Assembly (NCBI GenBank): GCA_017882935.1
Contig: JADGOP010000086.1
Span: forward strand, 1-8,061
Reading direction: 5' to 3'
Source of the DNA: Actinomycetota bacterium
GTDB taxonomy: Bacteria; Actinomycetota; Acidimicrobiia; Acidimicrobiales; Iamiaceae
Length of the DNA stretch: 8,061 nt
Shown: in pieces, positions 5,348-8,061 of the stretch
Position numbering within the stretch: the stretch's first letter is position 1
Layout: each line of letters starts with the position of its first letter
Program-made: the position numbers and the translations under genes
Notes under the pieces: generated by a model
What the model saw: only the letters and a program-made list of their open reading frames with translations
Told to the model about the DNA's origin: nothing
The model's database searches: none

Positions 5348-7567
5348 TCAGGGGCGCAGGTCGACGGCGAAGCGGCGGGCGTCGGGATCCTCCGCATGGC
5401 GCGCGACGACGATGTCGTGAGTCCCCCCGGCCGCGACCCACCCTCCGGCACCGACGCGTCGGCGGGCGAACGAGCCAGGCGCGACGCGCACCTGGACGGG
5501 CACCGCGGCCCCGGCGGGCACGTCGACGCGGGCGAAGGCCACCAGGCGTGGCGGGGTGCCTGACACGCCGCCGTACACCTGCACCACCTCGGTGCCGGGC
5601 CGGCTGCCCTGGTTCCGGGCCTCGGTCGTGACCAGCACCGACCCGTCGTCGCCGACCTCCACCGAGGCGTCGCCGAGCACCAGCGACGTGTAGCTGAGCC
5701 CGAAGCCGAACGGGTGGGCCGCGGCGTTGCCGTCGCGGGCGAGGCGCCAGTAGCCGTGCCAGCCGTCGTAGGTGACCGCGTCGGCGTCGCGGTCGAACGG
5801 GGGCAGGTGCGCCTCGTCGATGGGGACGGTGAACGGCAGCCGACCGGTGGGCTCGGCCCGGCCGAGGAGCACGTCGGCGAGCGCGTGGCCGCCCTCCATC
5901 CCGGCGTACCAGGACTGCACGACCGCAGGCACCGACTGCCGCCATGCCTCGGTGACCACGGCGCTGCCGGCCACGATTGCCACGACGGTGCGGGGGTTCG
6001 CCGCGGCGACCGCGGCGATGAGCGCCTCGTCGTCGGGGTGCAGCTGAAGCGACGTGCGGTCGCCGCCCTGGGCGAAGCCGAGGCCCGGGTCGGAGGCCGG
6101 CCCCTCGCCGGCCGCGGCTGCGGCGACCGCCTCGGGTGCCCGGTAGTGCGGGCCGGCCTCGACGCGCGCGGCGAAGGCGGCGACCAGCTCGGGGTCGTCG
6201 GGGCCGGGCAGGAGCTCCTGGAGGTGGCTGGTGCCGGAGTCGCCGATGAACTCGCCCTCGTCGGCGCGGGTGTAGCCGACCACGACCACCGCCACGTCGC
6301 ACCACTCGGCCACGCTGGCGGCTGCCGCCGGCTCGGCCCCGTCGTGGTGGATGACCTCGGCCCGGGGCAGCGCGGCGCGCAGGCCGTCGAGCGGGGTGAC
6401 CGCGTCGGGCGCCCACACGTCGCTCGACCCGCCGTCGCCGAGGTTGCGGATCGCCGCGAGGCGACCGACGACGGCCAGGCGGCGCAGCGCAGCCTCGTCG
6501 AGCGGGAGCAACGGCGTGCCCCCGACGGGCTCGTTTCGGAGCAGCACGACGGACTTGGTGGCCGCCTCGCGCGCCAGCGCGCGGTGCGCGTCGCACGCGA
6601 GCACATCGGCCCGGGGCGCGGGCTGGGCAAGGACCGCCGCGAAGCGCAGCAGCGTGGCCACCGTGCGCCGGACCGCCGCGACGATGTCGGCCTCGTCCGT
6701 CTCGCCCTCGGCCAGCGCGCGGTCGAGCCCACCGGCACGGACCATGCGGTACGGCATCTCGACGTCGAGGCCGGCTGCCACCGACGGGCCGGCGTCGCGC
6801 AGCCCGAAGATCCAGTCGGAGATCACCATGCCGGTGAAGCCCCACTCGTCGCGCAGCACCTCTGTCAGCAGCTGCGGGCTCTGGCCACACCACTCGCCGT
6901 TGACCGCGTTGTAGGCGCTCATCACGCAGGCGACGCCCTCGTCGACGATGCGCCTGAAGTGCGGCAGGAAGACCTCGTGCAGCGCCTGCTCGTCGACCGT
7001 GACGTCGACGCTGAAGCGGGCGTTCTCCATGGAGTTCAGGGCGAAGTGCTTCACGCAGGCCATGGTGTGGCGCTGCACCCCGCGCGTGAGGGCGGCACCC
7101 AGCTCGCCGATGTGGAACGGGTCCTCGCCGTACGTCTCCTGCGCCCGACCCCACGCCGGGTGGCGCAGCACGTTCACGCACACGCCGCCGTAGAGGTCGG
7201 CACCGACGGCGCGGAGCTCGCGGCCGATGGCCTCACCGATGCGCTCCTCGAGGTCGACGTCCCACGTCGCGCCGCGGGCCATGCTCACCGGGAAGCAGGT
7301 GGCCGGGCCGATGACCACGCCGCGCGGCCCGTCGGAGAAGTGGAAGCCGGGGATGCCGAGCCGGTCGACCTGGGCCGCGGGGAAGGTGCGCCGGTGGTAG
7401 CCGCCCTTGCCGAGGTCGTCGAGCCCGGCCCAGAACGGCAGGTCGCCGTCGAGGCACCAACGCCGCTCGTCGGGCGTCATCAGGGCGACGAGGTCGGCGG
7501 CCTCGGCGGCGGGGTCGGCGCCCGCGCGCACGCGGCCGGCAGCCGCGGCGTAGGGGGTGTCAGGCAT
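5348..7567 (-). CDS. Glycoside hydrolase family 3 enzyme, beta-glucosidase-like
   Basis: This 739-residue protein has the three-part layout of GH3 beta-glucosidases. The N-terminal barrel carries SDGPRG (78-83), GEDPF (147-151), KHFALNS (173-179), SAYNAVNG (217-224) and VISDW (248-252), whose Asp251 is the expected nucleophile. The second domain (about 335-590) contains ATKSVVLLRN, DEGEFIGD (436-443, where Glu437 or Glu439 may be the acid/base), GGDRTSLQLHPDDEALI and YAGMEGGHALADVLLG. A fibronectin III-like end (about 640-720) follows HPFGFGLSYTS. An Ala-rich insertion separates DEGEF from GGDR. There is no signal peptide, so it is probably cytosolic and acts on imported glycosides; glucoside versus xyloside or other specificity cannot be read. 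The ATG has GGGAGG (7573-7578) 5 nt upstream and overlaps the stop of the preceding hydrolase by 8 nt, so translation is likely coupled. Confidence 0.92.
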   Translation of the reverse strand: MPDTPYAAAAGRVRAGADPAAEAADLVALMTPDERRWCLDGDLPFWAGLDDLGKGGYHRRTFPAAQVDRLGIPGFHFSDGPRGVVIGPATCFPVSMARGATWDVDLEERIGEAIGRELRAVGADLYGGVCVNVLRHPAWGRAQETYGEDPFHIGELGAALTRGVQRHTMACVKHFALNSMENARFSVDVTVDEQALHEVFLPHFRRIVDEGVACVMSAYNAVNGEWCGQSPQLLTEVLRDEWGFTGMVISDWIFGLRDAGPSVAAGLDVEMPYRMVRAGGLDRALAEGETDEADIVAAVRRTVATLLRFAAVLAQPAPRADVLACDAHRALAREAATKSVVLLRNEPVGGTPLLPLDEAALRRLAVVGRLAAIRNLGDGGSSDVWAPDAVTPLDGLRAALPRAEVIHHDGAEPAAAASVAEWCDVAVVVVGYTRADEGEFIGDSGTSHLQELLPGPDDPELVAAFAARVEAGPHYRAPEAVAAAAAGEGPASDPGLGFAQGGDRTSLQLHPDDEALIAAVAAANPRTVVAIVAGSAVVTEAWRQSVPAVVQSWYAGMEGGHALADVLLGRAEPTGRLPFTVPIDEAHLPPFDRDADAVTYDGWHGYWRLARDGNAAAHPFGFGLSYTSLVLGDASVEVGDDGSVLVTTEARNQGSRPGTEVVQVYGGVSGTPPRLVAFARVDVPAGAAVPVQVRVAPGSFARRRVGAGGWVAAGGTHDIVVARHAEDPDARRFAVDLRP

Positions 7568-8061
7568 CGGGGCCTCCCTGCTCGGGTCGGCGTCGCACCA
7601 TCACGACCCCTGCCACGACCGCCCCGACGGCGATGACCGCCGCGACGACGAGCGCCACGGGCAGGACGTGGTTCGGCGGGTCGGTCCCGGTGGTCGACGA
7701 GTGCACCGCGGTGGGTCGGGCGAGCGGTGCCGAGGTGGGCGGCGCGGTCGTCGGCGCCACGGTCGTGGTGGTGCTGGTGGTGGACGTGGTGGTCGACGTC
7801 GTCGTGGAGGTGGTGGTCGTCGGCGTGGCCCGCCCGGCCGCGGCGATCTGCACCGCCACGAAGTGCGCCATGTGCACCGAACCGCTGGGCGTGAGGTGCA
7901 GTCCGTCGCCACCAGTGTCGGTGGGCAGCGCGGCGGCGTTCCAGTCGGCGACCGTGACGTTGGGGTGCGTCGCGGCGACCTGACGCATGACCTGGTTGGT
8001 CTGTACGTAGTACGGCCGCGCCTGGCGGATGGTGAGCAGCACCACGTGCGGCACGGGCGCC
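7560..8061 (-). CDS. Membrane-anchored SGNH/GDSL-type hydrolase, C-terminal fragment
   Basis: The window holds the last 166 codons of a longer gene whose start is outside. The visible part begins with VPHVVLLTIRQAR, then TVADWNAAA, then GGDGLHLTPSG (residues 50-60 of the fragment). In that block Asp52 and His55 match the catalytic DxxH block that ends SGNH-hydrolase domains. A Thr/Ser stalk (79-111) follows, then a single hydrophobic segment (132-155, HVLPVALVVAAVIAVGAVV and following) and a short basic tail, RRRPEQGGPDA. This gives an outward-facing catalytic domain on a stalk with a C-terminal anchor. The missing N-terminal part could be just the esterase domain, or also an acyltransferase-3 membrane domain, a common fusion. 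An internal GTG at 8054 is not a credible start because it would remove the Ser-containing block. The stop overlaps the GH3 start. Confidence 0.8.
   Translation of the reverse strand, partial: APVPHVVLLTIRQARPYYVQTNQVMRQVAATHPNVTVADWNAAALPTDTGGDGLHLTPSGSVHMAHFVAVQIAAAGRATPTTTTSTTTSTTTSTTSTTTTVAPTTAPPTSAPLARPTAVHSSTTGTDPPNHVLPVALVVAAVIAVGAVVAGVVMVRRRPEQGGPDA
7761..7826 (-). repeat. Thr/Ser low-complexity coding repeat (surface stalk)
   Basis: Twenty-two consecutive codons, nearly all ACC, ACG or AGC-type Thr/Ser codons, encode runs of TTTTS and TTTST. On the plus strand this reads as GTGGTGGTC-like triplets. It is a coding microsatellite within the hydrolase gene and forms a probable extended, possibly glycosylated, linker. 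Such tracts are frequent in surface proteins of Acidimicrobiia. Confidence 0.7.

Noticed and set aside
5127..7181. A 684-codon minus-strand frame across GH3 and the intergenic gap
   Set aside because: It is Arg/Gly-rich shadow sequence in a different frame from GH3, with no domain content.
5714..7636. A 640-codon open frame on the plus strand opposite the GH3 gene
   Set aside because: Its composition (Val, Gly, Arg, Ala, His-rich, no motif) is that of an antisense frame in high-GC DNA. The minus strand encodes a full, motif-rich GH3 enzyme.
7729..7830. Possible CRISPR-like or tandem repeat from the GTGGTGGTC-type triplets
   Set aside because: There are no spacers and no fixed repeat unit. 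The triplets are Thr/Ser codons of the hydrolase stalk.

Overview
The window is high-GC DNA with every supported gene on the minus strand. It looks like chromosome from an actinobacterium, most likely a member of Acidimicrobiia. The pointers are a tiny bL37-type ribosomal protein (an actinobacterial speciality), a Thr/Ser stalk on a membrane-anchored hydrolase, GTG starts and strong GC bias. The lineage is inferred from style; there is no marker gene to prove it. No RNA gene, insertion sequence, integrase or CRISPR array was seen.

Reading in the direction of transcription (right to left): the C-terminal part of a surface-anchored SGNH/GDSL-type hydrolase (7560-8061, cut by the window edge) overlaps by 8 nt the start of a complete family GH3 glycoside hydrolase (5348-7567). 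After a 117-nt gap holding a perfect 14-bp palindrome comes a 240-residue protein that closely resembles plant red chlorophyll catabolite reductase (RCCR), of the ferredoxin-dependent bilin reductase fold (4508-5230). After a further gap of about 118 nt lies a probable operon: a DUF983 zinc-ribbon membrane protein (3901-4389), then 12 nt later a Ser/Thr protein kinase with its own N-terminal zinc ribbon and a C-terminal membrane domain (1999-3888), then a COG1233/PYROXD2-like FAD oxidoreductase (351-1943). Last come a 30-codon bL37-like gene (163-255) and the first 44 codons of a SAM-dependent methyltransferase (1-132).

The genes do not form one obvious pathway. The hydrolase and GH3 pair are probably translated together and may handle glycosides or esterified sugars. 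The DUF983 and kinase pair are probably co-expressed membrane proteins with matching zinc ribbons. The most unusual item is the RCCR-like gene: the plant enzyme acts in chlorophyll breakdown, and here it sits in an apparently non-photosynthetic bacterium with no heme oxygenase, ferredoxin or pigment gene in view. It keeps acidic residues at both positions I recall as the plant pocket residues (Glu154 and Asp291). Its substrate is unknown.
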